Source: Tetrahymena thermophila SB210
Lineage: Eukaryota > Ciliophora > Oligohymenophorea > Hymenostomatida > Tetrahymenidae
Reading direction: 5' to 3'
Assembly (NCBI RefSeq): GCF_000189635.1
Contig: NW_002476426.1
Location: 1,488,001-1,552,000 of the forward strand
Length of the DNA stretch: 64,000 bases
A program made the translations under genes and the position numbers. The notes under the pieces were generated by a model. That model ran no database searches and had not been told where the DNA came from. It saw only the letters and a program-made list of their open reading frames with translations. Below, one piece after another: positions 49,687 through 62,136 of the stretch (position 1 is the first letter of the stretch; the number at the start of each line of letters is the position of its first letter).

Positions 49687-52600
49687 ATGATTAGTAAAGT
49701 ATCAGACAGGTTGTAACAAAGTGGTATCAAGTCAGGTAAAAGCGCGAACAAGCTTAACCTTTAAAGAAAGCAAACAAATCAAAGTAGCTTGAATGGTAAA
49801 CATAGTAAATTAGGTACACAAAACCCTGTCATTATCTCAAAAAACATTGATATAAGTAAAATTGAAGAAAAAAAATACAAAGACGAAGAGTAGAAGAAGC
49901 TTGAAATAAAAAAAAATAGGTCTCTTTTAACAAGAAATTTTGAGATTTTTATAGACTTGCTTAAATTCAAAAAAACTTCGATCGAAAAGTCATATATATT
50001 AATTTCGATAGCCTTCATTTAGATTTACATTTCAAATGTTTCCAACTACAAGAACCTTATGAATAAGCATTACACAATAGCTTCAGATAATTTATCTACT
50101 GTAATAAATGTTATTTCTTATGTTGATATTACTACAGTATTACAGTTCAACTCAACAATGTACATGGTGATGCTCTTTGTAAGTAGTGCTTATATGGTTT
50201 TCACGCTTGCATTATATGTAACTTGTTACTTTATTAGAGCCAGTAATGAGAATATAAAAGTTAGAAAATTCTTTTATGGGAGATGGTTCCTTTATTTATG
50301 TGAATACTTATAGTGGATCTTACTTTAACCTATCTACATAACTCTTATATCCTATATAACATGTTACTAGCCTGTGTAGAGTAATTTAAACATCTAATGC
50401 AATACAAGTGATAGCCTTTTTTTTATAAAAATTGCTGTGATATGCTTGGGATTGCTTGCTGGTAGTTTTACAGTGTGGTACACAACAATGTTTTTGTTTA
50501 ATGGTAGCTTTTCAAGTAAAAAGGATACTCTCGCTTGTGATAATACTATTTATATTCTTCAATTTAATATATATAGAATACTATTTTCCTTGGTAATATG
50601 TCTTAGGTCGGATTCTTATTTTTACTTTATAGGATATCTGCTTTACAATTTTCTTTTTTCTGCCTATCTCTCATATTAATTCTATCTAAATTAAGGATTA
50701 ATGACTTTTAAAAATAAATATGTCAGAAATCTTTTCAAACTTTTGATGGTGCTTTTATTTAGTTAGAATATAGCACTTTTGTTAGATGAGCTCCAGAGGT
50801 AAATTAATTAATTGACTTATGTTTACAGCTTGTTATTAAATATAAAAATATTTATAAATAAATTAGGAGCTTGAGTATCTTAAAATCATAAACTTCAGAA
50901 AATAACATTTAGTTTACAATAATATTCTTTGTTTTCGTTTTTTATTTTTATAGGAAAATAGCTAGGTATTAATAGTAAAAAATGATCATTGGAAATGATT
51001 TGAGAAATCTTAGTTATAAAGATTTTGCAAAAAGAGTTTACTATTTATAAACACTGCTTGAAAATTCATCTGATTCTTTATTTTAAGAAGTTTATTTTAA
51101 AGGTATTATCTCTTAGCATTTGAACAACCCATGTAATCATATTGATAGCAACTTTTAAAAGTGCTTTTGCTAAACCAAGATTTTGCATGACTCTAAAAAA
51201 GTAAAAGATGTCAACATAGATAAATGCTACATCTAGATCAACAAAAGTATAGTCAGTAAATTTATTGTCAAAAGTTGGTACGAATAGTTCATTTCTTTAA
51301 ACCAAAATAATTTCACTGTTTTAATTGACTATTCGGAATTTATCTTTAACAAATTCAGAAACCCTTGTCTTTCTCTGACAGTTATACAATTCCTCAAAAA
51401 AAAATACTTATACCCTATTGACTAATACAGACTCTTTAGATTAATCCACTTTATACATAAATACAATAGAAAGAAAAATGTAACTTCATATAAAGGTATC
51501 TTTTCTATATTTTTTTGTAGGATAAAAATTTAACATTCTTAAAAAATAAACAAGGTATTTTAAATGTGGAAAACGTTATACCTATAGAATTAAAGATAGA
51601 CAGAATTAAATATAAGATCAAGTAAATCCTTTTATAGAACATAAGTTTTTGGAATATGTTATTGAAAAATGTAATTGTTTTGGAAGAGCTTAACCAAGCA
51701 ATCAAGAAAGTGTTTGAAGATATCGATGAAATAAAAAAAATGTGGATCCGTGTGATTGTTTATTTAAATTACAGAAAAAAATGGAGATTTTATTATGCAT
51801 GGTATTATTTGTATATTCTTAACCAAAAAGTTCTTCTCTCGTTGCTTGAAAAGTTTACTGGAACCTTCGTCAATGAAAATGAAGTATTCATTGAAGAATA
51901 TCAAACTGATCAGGTTGAAGATGACTTAGGTTCTGTTGTTTCTAATTCCAAAGAAGAACAAGACAAAATTAAAATTAAAAAAGTGGAAATGGCCTTCGAT
52001 CGTAGATCTTGCGTATTTAGAGTTGCCAGTGACAATTTGGGAAAAATAATAAAAGTTAATAAACCTGTTTTGACTACTTTCGGCTTCAACCGTTATGAGT
52101 TAGAGAATCATGTATTTGTAACAGATTTAATGCCTAAATCTTTTGCTATTTTACACCCTAAATATACGTCCAACTATATTTCAACAGGAAAATCAAAGGT
52201 AAATTAAATTTTTTAATTAATTAATTATTAAAGACTTTAAGAGATTACTAAAAAATTAAAACTTTATTAAAATAACTAGATTTTATACTCTCAAAAAAAA
52301 GTCTATTGTGTACAGAAAAAGGGAAATGTCTTTTCTGGTTGGAAATTTTTAAAATTATTTGTAAATCTACATGGAATAGCAGAATTTGTTTGCCTAATAA
52401 GGCCAATCTTAAATCCAGCAGGTTCAAAACTAAATTATATTATATTTAATGATGACTGGGAAGTTGATTCGATGTCTCAATTATTATATGAATATTTTAT
52501 GATAGATTCTGAGCTTTATAGGTAATAAATGATTTAATTGGCGAATTTAAAGCTAAAAAAGGAAATTTAAAATGCTGGTGGTAAACCTCCTTAGTTTGAT

Positions 52601-55600
52601 AATAAAGTCTCAACAGCAAGTGTTTTATAAAATGGGATGGTGTTGAATCTACTCCTTGTTATTCCTAAACTTATGAAATTCTCTAGGTTGTTTTAGTTTT
52701 TAACAATAGAGGATCAACAAAATTTTGGAATTATCCCTAAAAAGGCATAACTTGGAGATATAGCCAACATATTTAAGAATAGATTCAATTAAGAAGGTAA
52801 ATAAAATATCTTTGCATTTGATAAGCTAAAAAGTATGGCTAAATAAAAAAAATCTCTTGCCCAGTAATCATTAGCTGCTAAAAAAGCAGCACTTTTTGCT
52901 TAAGAAAACGGTGAAAAAAATGAAAATCAAGATAACGAGTAGAACGGAGATGTAAATAATGCTAAGCTTATTCAATAAAATACTAAAAATGAAAATTAAT
53001 ACAAAATACAGCATTACTTGCCTGACTAAAATGACTCAAAAAGTAATGGACAAAATCCTCAATTTAAAATTAATGATACTACTCCTTAAAAACCTTCAAA
53101 AATAAATTTAACACTAACTTAAGATGACTCTGCAGCTTAACTGCTTGATTTAAAGAGCAAAAATAAAGAAACATTTGAAGATTAAATTATTCCCTCTCCT
53201 AAACAGTTAGATGCTTTTAGAAAATAATTTACTCACTAAGCATCAAATGTGAGTTCTTCAGTTCAATAGAACTCCCTATTGGAAATTTAAGAATAGTTAG
53301 ATGAAAAATAATAAGATTTAATCAAAAAATAGATGGAAAAAGCTACTTATGCGATAAGAAGAAAAACTCTTCATCAAATGGTAAATTTATTTATTTTTAT
53401 TGAGTAAATAAATAATTTTTTCCATATTTTTTTCTGTTTTGAAATATTTTACAATATTTTTAAATATTAAATGAATTCAAATAAATATGAATTAATGAGC
53501 TAAATTTCACAATTTCCTCCTTCAAAATATAGAAATAAAAATTAATTTAAAAAAAAAGAAATTATTTTAAGTTTTTTTTAAAAAAATAACTCTCAATTTA
53601 AATTAATGCAAACGCAAATAATTTTTCTTCTTTTAATGAAAACAAACTATATCAATAAGTCTACATTAATTAAAGAGAATTAGAAATGTTCTATTTTAGG
53701 CTACTAAAAAAGCCTCAATACAGAATTTTGCTATTTATTTTAGAAAATTTTATGCCAACATTTGTGATTTCTTTTGCATTATAAATGAAAAAACAAGAAT
53801 TAATTAACTGAAAATGATATTTTGACCTTATAAAATATTTACAGGATTAAAATGACGAAGATGAAGAGAAAGCAAAATCTGATAAAGATGACAGTACTGA
53901 TGATGATGACATAGAAACAGAATTTGGGCTAGAAAATTTAGATGAGAATGGTAATAAATAAAAAGATGAAAGATTAGAAAAAGGTGAATAAGTAAGACTA
54001 GTTGCTAGAATTCCCCATAATATAGCATAAGTTATGTAAAGTTATTATACTATGTCATAGAGTCGCTTAAAAAAATATGATGAAAAAACAGAAAAACGTA
54101 AAAACACTGAAGTCGCATCAAGTAAGCAAGATATGACTAATAAAATAAAAACATACACAAATAATAGTAATTTTACAATTAAGGAGAGCTAGACAAATAT
54201 AAATTCTTACAAGAAGCATGAGACTTAAACTGAAAGGGTTTCTGGATAGAAAGATGATACAGACCTTTAATATCAGAGGGATAAAGCTTTTTATTAGTTA
54301 ATAAAAGATGCATTTACTCTTCATATTAAAAGAAAAAAATCTCGCTAATTAAAACTTGTTTGCACAACTAAATTTAAAAAAATGGGCTAAAAAAAAATAG
54401 GCATAATGAAAATTCTTAATTTAGAGGAAATAAAAATTCACAAACTAAACGCTCTTTAGCAAGTTCAATAAAAAAATAAAGAATTTGAAGTATCTTTGTC
54501 AAAGTAATTTTCTGATATTAAAGACGGTATTGATTTAAATGGGTTGACTTTTAATAATGGCAAAGGTTCATCTACAAAAAATCTTGATATTCCTAATAAT
54601 AATTAGTCTAGATTTTCCATAAATAAAAATGCTCTATTAAATAATATAAAAAATACTCTAGCACCTCTAAACTCTCATGTCTCAGCAGGAAATAACAGCT
54701 TTTAAGATTTAACTCTAGAAGTTCAAGATTCAAAAGTTTAAAGCAATTAATTTTAATCTAAAGAAAACGGAATGGGTTATTAGCTTGATAATTTTGATTC
54801 AGACAAGTAAGATGAAAACTTAAAAGATATACAAAAAGACTTTGAAAAAAAGCAAGGAAGTGTCACTTTTAATTTGAGTTACACTGATAATATTTTTATT
54901 AAAGAAGATATTCACTAACCTAGAGAATAGCTAAACAGTATCTTCTAGCTGCAGTTGTTTACAAGACTTTTCTTTTTCTTTATACTACTGTTTAATGTAT
55001 TAAGCTATTTTGTTGGAGTCAACAATTTTTTTAACACAGTTTAAAATTATGTAATTTTTTTTCTAAATATTTTTGAAACTAAATATTATTTTAATAAATG
55101 AAAAGACTTCAATTGTCCAACTTGTTAAAGTCTGGAATTTAAATGTTTTAGCAGGCTATGATGTTGTATTGAACTAAGTAATTTTAAATAGCGGAAACTT
55201 TACCAATTCTATACTTAAAAATACTTACTATTAAAATTAAGCAGGATTTTAAAATGAAATAAACCAAGTATTTTATAACATTACTGGATACTTTCAAAAT
55301 GTTACTATGCAAAATAACTTTCAAGAAACACTTTTTGGACTTAGTTAGAAAAATGTCACAACATCCATAGTATCTTACTCGTAAGGTTACGGTAATTACA
55401 CTTATGATGTTTTTGATATGTTCTAGTAATATGTTTATCACATCAATGAATTAAACAATACTATGTATTCATCTTAAACAGCTTCAATTACAACATAATC
55501 AGATTATGTTAATTTTATAAGGTACAATTTTCTTTTTTTTCTTTTTTATAAATTATTAAATTTAATAATTTATTTATTTAAATCTTGTTTTTAGTTTTAA

Positions 55601-57158
55601 TCTAAAATATTATTTTTCAGAAATTAACAAAAATTCAATTAAGGAAATAAATTGAAATCAAAAAACTATTTATTTATCTAATTATCTTAAATCTTTTTTT
55701 CAATAACTAACTAGGTAAAATGCTATTCCTTATTTAAATAACGATATTTATGATTTAGGTCAAAGCTCTATGTAGGTAGTTTCTGATACAATATCATAAA
55801 TAACATAGTTTGTTGTAATTATAACTATTGTTTTAAGTAGCCTTGTTGGTATCTCTTTTTTATTTATGTGGAAGCTGACAAAGTAAATTTGTGACAGCTT
55901 TTCTTCTATTTTTGACAGCTTTGAGAAAATAGATTTGGTGGATGTGAAAAAAATCACTGATTATTATGGAATTATACTCAATCAGTTTAGCTATGCTGTT
56001 GATAAAGATGAATATTATAGTCGTGCTTACATGCCAATTACAAACTAATTACTTGTAGAATCAGAATATCAAGAAAAAGAAGAGGATGTATTAAGTAACA
56101 ATCAACCAATTTAGTAAGGAAGTAACTTGCAAAATAATGCTCAAACTCCCTAAATTAAATCAGAGCATACAAGAGCAACTATGGATGTAACAAGAATGTC
56201 TAATTAAAATCCTAAAATAGCAGCAGCTCTTCTTAAGGTATCTGATTTATAACTTGAGGCTTCTGATGATAATGCTATGGTAAAAAAAAATAAATAAATA
56301 GAAGAGGGTGATTTTTTAAAGGACCTTAAGATTAAGATTATAGTTTACTACTTAATTTTTATGATTTGCCTCATTTGCTTTAGTTGTGTTTATGTCTTAT
56401 AAGTTTATTTGAATCAGAATACTCTTCAAATGATGAAAGAAGATGGCTTAACAATTATTAATCCAATCACACTAGATCTTATTATGATTATCAGCGTCAA
56501 AGAAAATTTTATAGATCCTGGATTTTACTAAGACTATCTTTATTAATACGCTTCACCTTATGTATCTATGTTCTTTGATATAAAATAGGATGTCGTCTTA
56601 AATAGTTTATCAAGCTACTCTTACAACTATATGTACAATTAAGTTTACAAAACGACTGCATGTAATTCAGATATTGCGCCTTCAATTCTCTCTTAGAATT
56701 AAATTGTTGATTGCTAAACTATACTTTAAAATGCTTTGAATAATGGCTTGAATATATTTGGAACTAAATTTACTGAATTCGTAAGTAATTATTAAAGCTT
56801 ACCGTCACTTAAATCTGCTACAATAAGTTCAACTATTTTAAGTGATATGATTTCATATTCTAGAGGTGTTTACTATGCAGATATCTTTAATAACCAAATT
56901 ATGAATACCTGGTAATCAAACATATCATCTAATATATCTTCAATTGTAATGTTCTGCACAATTTTAGTTATCGTAGCAGGTGCTTTTATGCTTATTATTT
57001 ACATTGTTATCAATGAATATCTCATACTAGGAAGACTTAAAAGAGAATATGTATATTTCCGTACTGTATATAAAATGTATTTTCCGGAAGCTATTGTAAC
57101 AAAAAAGAAAAGTATAAAATATTGGCTAATTAAGCAAGGCATACTAAAGAGAAAGTGA
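49687..57158 (+). CDS. Large multi-pass membrane protein with PAS domain (TmcB/TmcC-like), 2,177 aa
   Basis: Seven exons: 49687-50798, 50867-51479, 51521-52198, 52316-53380, 53845-55050, 55106-55521, 55715-57158; all GT-AG, phases close exactly. A basic N-terminus precedes several membrane spans within residues 105-400 (YILISIAFIQIYISN, MVMLFVSSAYMVFTLALYVT, IKIAVICLGLLAGSFTVWYT, FTIIFFVFVFYFY). Residues about 410-720 are helical and repeat-like, as in the TPR region of this family. A PAS domain spans about 730-880 (FRVASDNLGKIIKVN, LMPKSFAILHPKYTSNYIST, then GNVFSGWKFLKLFVNLHG, AEFVCLIRP). A long Gln/Asp-rich loop follows, then C-terminal spans (LFTRLFFFFILLFNVLSYFV, FVVIITIVLSSLVGISFLFM, IIVYYLIFMICLICFSCVYV, SIVMFCTILVIVAGAFMLII). 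This order resembles the 'tiny macrocysts B/C' family of Dictyostelium, which is expanded in ciliates; a sensory or signalling role at the membrane is inferred. The 464-nt fourth intron is unusually long. Confidence 0.88.
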
Positions 57159-57561
57159 AATTCACAATATATTCTCGAATGTTTATAAACTAACAAATTT
57201 GTTTATGTATGTATCTAAATACCTATATATTTTATTATCTACTATCTTTACGTTTTTACAAATAAGTTAATCTCTAAACAAAATTCTCCTTATTAATTCA
57301 TTATATTATGAATTTATTTTATTAATTATATTTAATAATAAATATTCTAGTATTGTAACTACTGTAAACTCTCTCCATTAAGATTTTTCTAAAATAAATT
57401 ATATTTTGAAAAGTCGTATTTAAACTAAATGAATCATTCATTTATTCTTAATTGTTTCTATAAATGTACAAAAGGAATTAATGAAGTATAAATTAAATTA
57501 ACTATGATATATTTTTTTAAAATATAAAGAATTTAATACTCCAATTTTCCTAATTTTGAAT

Positions 57562-57837
57562 ATGGACGTTTTAAAAAAGAAGGAGATCTTAAATATCAAA
57601 GGATCTTAAACTAAAGAGTTTGTAGTAATAAAAAATATGAATATGATTATTTAGATTTACAAACATGAAAAAAATCAAAAATATTAAAAATTATTTTTTA
57701 TAATTTTATTTATTTATACTATTTTTCAGCTTAAGATTTTATTTCTATTGTAATCGCAGGATAAGTTTTTTTAATTAAATTTTTATTTTTGTTATTTGAA
57801 AAATTTTTTAATTCTAAAATTTGAATTTGCAAAATGA
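57562..57837 (+). pseudogene. Short ORF of doubtful reality, 91 codons
   Basis: ATG 57562 to TGA 57835. The first 45 residues (starting MDVLKKKEILNIKGSQTKEF) look protein-like, the rest is Phe/Leu/Ile-rich as expected from A+T-rich noncoding DNA. Could be a decayed gene start or chance. Confidence 0.2.
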
Positions 57838-57866
57838 ATAATTAATTTCATATACAATATCTATTC
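57781..57866. repeat. Inexact direct repeat, copy 1
   Basis: Shares with 58131-58214 the ordered blocks TTTTTGTTATTTGAAAA, AATTTGCAAAA/AATTGCAAAA, TTCATATA and TCTAT at nearly the same spacing. The second copy overlaps the stop codon of the acyl-CoA synthetase-like gene. Confidence 0.45.
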
Positions 57867-58130
57867 TACTAATATAATTTTAATTAATTACTTCTACTAT
57901 GTAAGTTTGAATTTATATTATTTAATCTTTTTGTACTGATTATGATTTTTTAGATATATATACATACATAAAAACTATCAAAAATATTCAAACTTTGAAA
58001 TATAAAAATTTAAATATATTTATTTATTCATTTATTATTTACAATCATTTACAAAATAAGTTTTTTTATTCATTTATTTATTTAATCATTTATTATAGAG
58101 TGAGATTTTTTTTTTCCGTTAATTAGTTTT

Positions 58131-58214
58131 TTATTAATTTTTGTTATTTGAAAATTTTTTTTTTAGTTTATAATTGCAAAATCAACTGTCAAATTCATAT
58201 AGACTGTCTATCCC
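58131..58214. repeat. Inexact direct repeat, copy 2
   Basis: Partner of 57781-57866. It covers the last codons and the TGA (58182-58184) of the minus-strand acyl-CoA synthetase-like gene, so copy 1 may be a duplicated 3' end. Confidence 0.45.
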
Positions 58215-60942
58215 TTATTTAAATAATTTATATGCTTGTTATCTTTTAAGTTGATTACTAGGAGTAACTAAGCCAAGAATTGAGAAGGGTGTAGTTTCAA
58301 TATGAATCTTTTGAACGATTTCATACGAAAAGAGCTTTTGCTTTTGAGCTAATTTTTGTATATCTGAAATAATATCTACTTTTACTTAAGGGTGCCTACA
58401 GTTTTAAATATAAGAAGATGTTGGAAGACCATATTCTTTAGCTATCAAATCCACAAGATCTTTTTTAGGAACTACCACTGCTACTAAATATTTCTAAATT
58501 GGTGAACCATATATACAGATATCTGTTATGGAATTCACTTGCTAATATATTCTCTCCAATTTTTCTGGACTTACATATTCTCCTTGAGGCATCTTAAAAA
58601 TATTCTTCCTATTGTCTATTTTTTATTTTATGTGTTATGTTAAATATGAAGGCTTGATAAATAGTTTTTACCTATTATCTTTATTGATCCGTTAGGTAAA
58701 AGCTGAACAATATCCCCAGTATGGAGCCAACCATTTTTATCGATTTCTTTTGATGTTTATTCTTATTCTCTAAAATAACCTTCAAATATACCAGGTCCTC
58801 TAAGGCAAAGCTCACCACGTATTATTTTTTAACCTGTTTCATCTATGTCGTCATTTGTATATCCCAATTCAATAACATCAATTATTTTGAATTCTTTTAT
58901 TTTATGATATTCTAATTTATTTAAATTTTTGAAAAATAAATGTAAAACCTGTGTTCAGAGTTGGACCTCCAACATGACCTTCTGATGAATCTAAGGCATT
59001 TGTTATAAAAGCTAAACCAGTAGATTAAGTGCATCCATATCTAATTTAGTAAAGAAATTTGATTTTTTAATTTTTTATGAATTTAATTTTACGCTTATAT
59101 TATAGGAACTCCATAAACAAGTTTCAGTGTTTGGTGGACATGCGAAAACAAAGGGGCAGAAGATGAAAATGCTAACCTAAGGCGTCCTCCAAGGGAATTT
59201 CTAAAACTCTTAAAAATGATATTATCATAAAATGTATGCTTGACATCAGCTGTTGGAGATTATCTATGAGCTTACAGCTTTTATTCTAAGGCTTTTTCGT
59301 TTATCCATCTTTCAACACCCTCCGTCTTCTTAAAGTATTTATCCTATATAGTCTGGTAGAGTTTATTATAAAATGAAGGAACAGAGCAAAATATAGTGGG
59401 ACGAAGTATAAACATGTCATCAATTAATGTAGAAATTTCTCCGCTATAAAATCCTATTGATGCTCCTGCATATAGAGCAGCATAAATTGATACTTTTTCA
59501 TATATATGGCTTAGGGGAAGATAACTTAAATAAACATCATCTTATTAAGGTTTTAAATGAGAAATATTCCAAACACTTGCTAAAAAGCTAACAAAATTCC
59601 TATGGCTAAGCATTGCTGCTATAGGCTTACCATTATCTTGTCTTGTTGTATAGCAAAATGATTAAATGTTATCAGGTGATATCTTAGGAAATGGAATAGT
59701 TGGTAATTGAGCTCCTTTATCTATAACAAATTTAAGTGTAATTACATTAATTCCAATTTAATCTGTGAAAAATTTTTGCAAAATTGATGGTATAAACTCA
59801 TCAAAGCAAATTATATTTTAAAGATTTCCAAGTGACATTACAACTTATGCTTTCTAAGAGCTTCTAATCATTCTATACAGTCTTTCAAGTTCATTTCTAC
59901 CACAAAAAATTGAAGATAGCTGTGTATCCTCGAGGATAAATGATAAATCTGATGCATGTATCTACTCAGGTATAGGAACAGTGACATTATTGTACAACAC
60001 ATTGGCACAATCAACAATAACCCATTCTTCTCTGCTTCTAGACCAAATACCAACTAAGTCTAGAGTTTATTTTTCTTGCTCGTCGTTTTATTCAGTAAGC
60101 TAAAGTGACCTTATTCCTGTTGCTAAATTTTTGACTGTATTGAAAAGGTCTTTGTATGTTTTCCAACAATATTCTCCTCCTTTTGCCATTTATTTAGCTC
60201 CCATCAAACTACTCTTTCCATTAGTTAATATAGAAGCTTTTTGCAGCTCAAATTTCTTATTTTCAATATCAATTAAAGTTTATTTCTCTGTAAAAGATAA
60301 ATTTGTAGACAATTATATTTATTGTATTCTTTTTTGTCTTTCATATTCTGTTTTAGCACCACCAAAATCTTACTGGTAAACAATATTTTAGAAGCTAAGA
60401 TTAGCGTTACTTTCATTATTACTCTAATCATTATATTAGCCTTATGTTTAAGTCTTTAAAAGACCGTTATTTCTAGAAACACTAAAATATTATTAATTAG
60501 CTTGAGTAGGATTAGTCTTTTGTTAGTTATTAGATGGATTAGCTATATTTAATTCAATATTTGTTTGATTAGTTACCATGTAACCTCCTCCACCACAACA
60601 ATTTAAATCATCTATCGATTGTTAATACATAGAATTGACTTGATTCTGTTTAAGTACAGCTTGCGAAGAGTTTCTAATGATCTCCTATCCATTTGCATTT
60701 GAATTAAATCCTTAAGTTGATAATAATCCTGAAGGATTAGGTAATAATCTCGTACCTAGACATTGCCTATGTTCAAATCGTGTGAATGTTTTCAAAATAG
60801 CATCTTGCATAGTTTATATTTCATAATGTGGTGTAATAACTAAACTATCTGTGCACAAAGGATGCCTGTAAATGCAAGATTCCCCAGGAACTTTATCACT
60901 GATAGGAACAGAATAAACTATCTCGCTTTTTGTGTTTCCCAT
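58182..60942 (-). CDS. Long-chain acyl-CoA synthetase-like protein with altered active-site motifs, 865 aa
   Basis: Exons on the minus strand 60942-59093, 59040-58949, 58893-58672 and 58615-58182; introns 52, 55 and 56 nt GT-AG, phases close. The start MGNTKSEIVYSVP fits the N-myristoylation consensus (Gly2, Ser6). Residues 60-200 are Asn/Gln/Ser-rich. The AMP-binding enzyme body follows: WKTYKDLFNTVKNLATGIRS, GIWSRSREEWVIVDCA, DDVYLSYLPLSHIYEK, GGRLRLAFSSSAPL, RGELCLRGPGIFEGYFRE, GWLHTGDIVQLLPNGSIKII, DNRKNIFKMPQGEYVSPEKL. This order and the IIDNRKNIFK block mark long-chain acyl-CoA synthetases. Two key motifs differ: the phosphate loop 'YTSGTTGxPKG' is CYTTRQDNGKPIAAML, and the Glu of 'YGxTE' is Gln (AYGCTQSTG). 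ATP use may therefore be changed or lost. The N-myristoyl site suggests membrane tethering instead of a transmembrane anchor. Confidence 0.9.
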
Positions 60943-62136
60943 TTAACTTCTAATTAATTTTTATGATTTATCTAAAACACTTAAGATAGTAATCTCTTTA
61001 AAAGTGCTACTTATTTAATTTTATTGAATGAATTATTTTAACGAATTAGTTTTTATTTTCTACTTAATGAAAAAGTTCTATTAATTTTTGAATTCTTTAT
61101 TAATAATTTATTTGATTTGATGAATTAAAAAATTGATCTTCTATGTTTGTTGTAAACATAAAAACATATCTTTTGCTAAATTCTAATATTCATAAAAATA
61201 ATTAATTTTTTTTAAATTTTAAGTGTTTTCTTTTTTCACAATTATATGCAACAAACACTAAATTAAAAATTTTATGTTTAAAATCCTTTTCTTAAATTTC
61301 TTAAATTTAATTAAAAATAATTATTTGTAAATTTTTCTAATTCTATCTAATAAATAATTTAAATATTTAAAAAAACAATCAAATTTTTAAAAAATCTTCA
61401 CATTATTTTTTTAAATTTAACTAAAATATTTTTTGAAAATATTAGATTGGCAATAAATAAATAAATCATTTTTAAATCCTAAATTTAATAAAAAAAATAT
61501 AATTTAAAAATATTTAAATAGTTATTTTAACAATAATATTGAACACTAAATTTAAAATTTATATTAAAAACCCATTTCCTAAATTCCTTAAATTAAATTA
61601 AAATAATTATTTATAAACTTTTACAATCCTATTCTATAATAGACTTAGATATTTATAAATAAGATTACGAATACATTTTAAATTTTTTAGAAAACAATAA
61701 TTTATTAATTTTCTTATAAAAAATTAATTCTATTTAACATTATTAGATGAACTAATTAATAACTGTAAAATTTTTATATTTTACAAGTATTTTAAGTTGT
61801 AATTTTATTTTAGTGTTTTAGACAAGATAGCTAAATTTAAAATTTTATAAAAATAATAAGAAATAATGTTAGCTTAAACTATGAAAATAATTGATTAAAA
61901 CTACATTTTTATAAACAATATAAAAATTTTGTTAAGATTATAAATTTATTTAATAGTAAAAAATTTTTTGAAAATATTTGTCAGAGATAGCTTATTTAAA
62001 TTAAAAACAATTTTCATTTGCGAAATTTGAATACTCAGCAAGTAATAAATTATAAATTTATTACATATTTGCTTACTCACTTATTTAGTTTTATTTGAAA
62101 TATTTTTGGTGAAAAATTTCAAAATTTTCTTCACAA
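60943..62136. other. Intergenic, between two minus-strand genes
   Basis: 1.2 kb, very A+T-rich, containing the promoter of the acyl-CoA synthetase-like gene and the 3' flank of the gene ending at 62137. Short A/T-rich phrases (for example around 61260-61330 and 61545-61620: 'CACTAAATTAAAAATTT' and 'CACTAAATTTAAAATTT') recur, an inexact local duplication. No gene seen. Confidence 0.5.

Larger units (their letters stand above)
57159..58181. other. Convergent intergenic region with an inexact duplication
   Basis: About 1 kb between the stops of the PAS membrane gene (+) and the acyl-CoA synthetase-like gene (-). It contains a short open frame at 57562-57837 and one copy of an inexact direct repeat; both are listed separately. 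Confidence 0.5.

Noticed and set aside
51491-51520. 25-nt intron in the PAS membrane gene starting at GTATC (51496)
   Set aside because: It leaves the wrong phase. A 41-nt GT-AG intron at 51480-51520 restores the frame into the conserved helical region.
54000-57160. Separate downstream gene encoding the C-terminal membrane spans
   Set aside because: Exon phases from 49687 to 57158 close exactly, with no TGA and no promoter-like gap, so it is one gene.
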